Source: an uncultured Lachnospiraceae bacterium (lineage in GTDB: Bacteria; Bacillota; Clostridia; Lachnospirales; Lachnospiraceae). From it: a stretch of DNA of 5,757 nucleotides. Each line of letters starts with the position of its first letter. The stretch's first letter is position 1. Below are positions 5,033-5,757 of this stretch, in pieces. The translations under genes and the position numbers were made by a program. The notes beneath the pieces were generated by a model, which was not told the origin of the DNA, made no database searches, and saw only the letters and a program-made list of their open reading frames with translations. The stretch spans positions 1-5,757 of the forward strand of contig CALZHV010000138.1 in assembly GCA_945787485.1 (NCBI GenBank). Direction: 5' to 3'.

Positions 5033-5497
5033 ATGGAGTTTAAAGAAGAAAATGAAAAAGGTCAAATGCTGAAAAAGGTTACGGAGACACTAAAGAAAGG
5101 AAAATACAGCAAATATATAACCTTTATTTTGATAGGGGTTCTTGTATTTGTCATTTTTATGCCTGTTTCAAAAAACACATCGACTGTCACAGACAGTGAA
5201 TCAGAAAAGAAAAATGATTACAGTAATCAAAACAGTACTGAAAGGTATTATGAAGAAAGATTAAAAAATACGTTGGAGAACATATACGGTGCGGATACTA
5301 TGGAAGTTATGATTTATATGAATGTTGAAACTAAGGAAACATGGTACGGAAATGAAAATGAAAACGTATCCATAGATGGAGTTTTGGTAGTAGCGCATGT
5401 GAATGATGAGAATGCAGTCAGCGATATTTCATATGCGGTTTGTTCATTATTTGATCTTCCTGCACACAAAGTAGCAGTGATGGTTAAGCAAAAATAA
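5033..5497 (+). CDS. spoIIIAG: Stage III sporulation protein AG, compact ring-forming protein
   Basis: A 154-residue protein with a charged cytoplasmic N-terminus (1-26), one membrane helix (about 28-45), a Ser/Asn/Glu-rich linker, and a ring-building domain (about 72-151) in the intermembrane space. That domain reads helix YYEERLKNTLENIYG, strand MEVMIYMNV, a short linker, strand IDGVLVVAHV, helix AVSDISYAVCSLFDLP, strand HKVAVMV. GVLVVA and the PAHKVAV end are family hallmarks. In Bacillus, SpoIIIAG builds a large ring in the SpoIIIA-SpoIIQ complex and is about 229 residues long because a strand-rich insertion sits between the first two strands. Here only about 16 residues (98-113) are at that place, so the ring would lack that feature. 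Start ATG 5033 lies 4 nt after the AF stop. Confidence 0.94.
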   Translation: MEFKEENEKGQMLKKVTETLKKGKYSKYITFILIGVLVFVIFMPVSKNTSTVTDSESEKKNDYSNQNSTERYYEERLKNTLENIYGADTMEVMIYMNVETKETWYGNENENVSIDGVLVVAHVNDENAVSDISYAVCSLFDLPAHKVAVMVKQK

Positions 5498-5523
5498 AGA
5501 ATAATATTATCAGAGGAGTTAAT

Positions 5524-5757
5524 ATGAAAAAAGAAAATCTTTTAAATGAGGGCAAATCCATTACTAAATCAGTTTCAAAAACAGAAAAAACATCCGGTAA
5601 TTCAGAAGAGGTAAAAGATAGAAAAGGCATAAAGAAAAATCAGCTTATTATTGGTGCACTTACTCTTATGCTGGGTATCGCAGGATACATAAATTTAAGG
5701 TCGAGTGCCGTTGACCTTTCGGAAAAGGATACGGCGGGTACGGAGGCTGCCTTTGCA
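5524..5757 (+). CDS. spoIIIAH: Stage III sporulation protein AH, N-terminal part
   Basis: Open from ATG 5524 to the window end (78 codons, no stop), preceded by AGGAG (5514-5518) with 5-nt spacing and 26 nt after spoIIIAG. The N-terminal 38 residues are charged and cytoplasmic; a single membrane helix follows (about 41-57, LIIGALTLMLGIAGYINL). The GYINL end of this helix resembles the AGYLNY type seen in clostridial SpoIIIAH. The missing C-terminal domain would be the ring-building domain that binds forespore SpoIIQ. The assignment rests on this N-terminus and on its place as the last gene of the operon. The cytoplasmic part, rich in Lys and Ser, seems longer than in Bacillus, where the helix lies near the start. 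Confidence 0.88.
   Translation, partial: MKKENLLNEGKSITKSVSKTEKTSGNSEEVKDRKGIKKNQLIIGALTLMLGIAGYINLRSSAVDLSEKDTAGTEAAFA

Noticed and set aside
5183..5197. Small hairpin ACTGTC-ACA-GACAGT in spoIIIAG
   Set aside because: Only six base pairs, no T-run after it, and it lies in the linker codons; not enough for a regulatory call.

Overview
The window is a stretch of chromosome from a low-GC, endospore-forming Firmicute of the class Clostridia; gene content and protein style suggest a Lachnospiraceae-type organism, but the sequence alone does not fix the family. It carries elongation factor P (efp) on the minus strand and, diverging from it, the spoIIIA sporulation operon (spoIIIAA to spoIIIAG complete, spoIIIAH cut by the window end) on the plus strand.

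Layout. Bases 1-558 are efp, read leftwards, with its stop codon at the very edge and its own housekeeping-type promoter at 590-618. Bases 559-897 hold no gene: efp's promoter side, a degenerate AT-rich tandem repeat (about 649-830), and two candidate sigma-E promoters reading right. From 898 to the end the eight spoIIIA cistrons follow in the canonical order. The AA/AB junction overlaps by 16 nt. AB and AC are separated by 89 nt that contain a threefold repeat of the spoIIIAB stop-codon region. The remaining gaps are 4-26 nt. Good Shine-Dalgarno sites move the starts of AA, AC and AF downstream of the longest possible ORFs.

How the genes work together. In known spore formers the mother cell makes these proteins under sigma-E. 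AA is a secretion-type ATPase. AB, AC, AD and AE are membrane or platform parts. AF, AG and AH carry ring-building domains in the space between mother cell and forespore. AH joins forespore SpoIIQ, and the complex supports the engulfed forespore and late sigma-G activity. EF-P is a general translation factor that relieves stalling at polyproline; its closeness is positional.

No new biological system is visible. The unusual part is repeat expansion: five separate tandem arrays lie within 3 kb (intergenic, in spoIIIAB, after spoIIIAB, and two adjoining in spoIIIAE). Those in genes are in frame and account for much of the extra length of AB and AE. Also notable are a terminator-like hairpin inside spoIIIAB and a SpoIIIAG that lacks the long insertion known from Bacillus. 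Comparisons with Bacillus proteins are from memory, not from an alignment.
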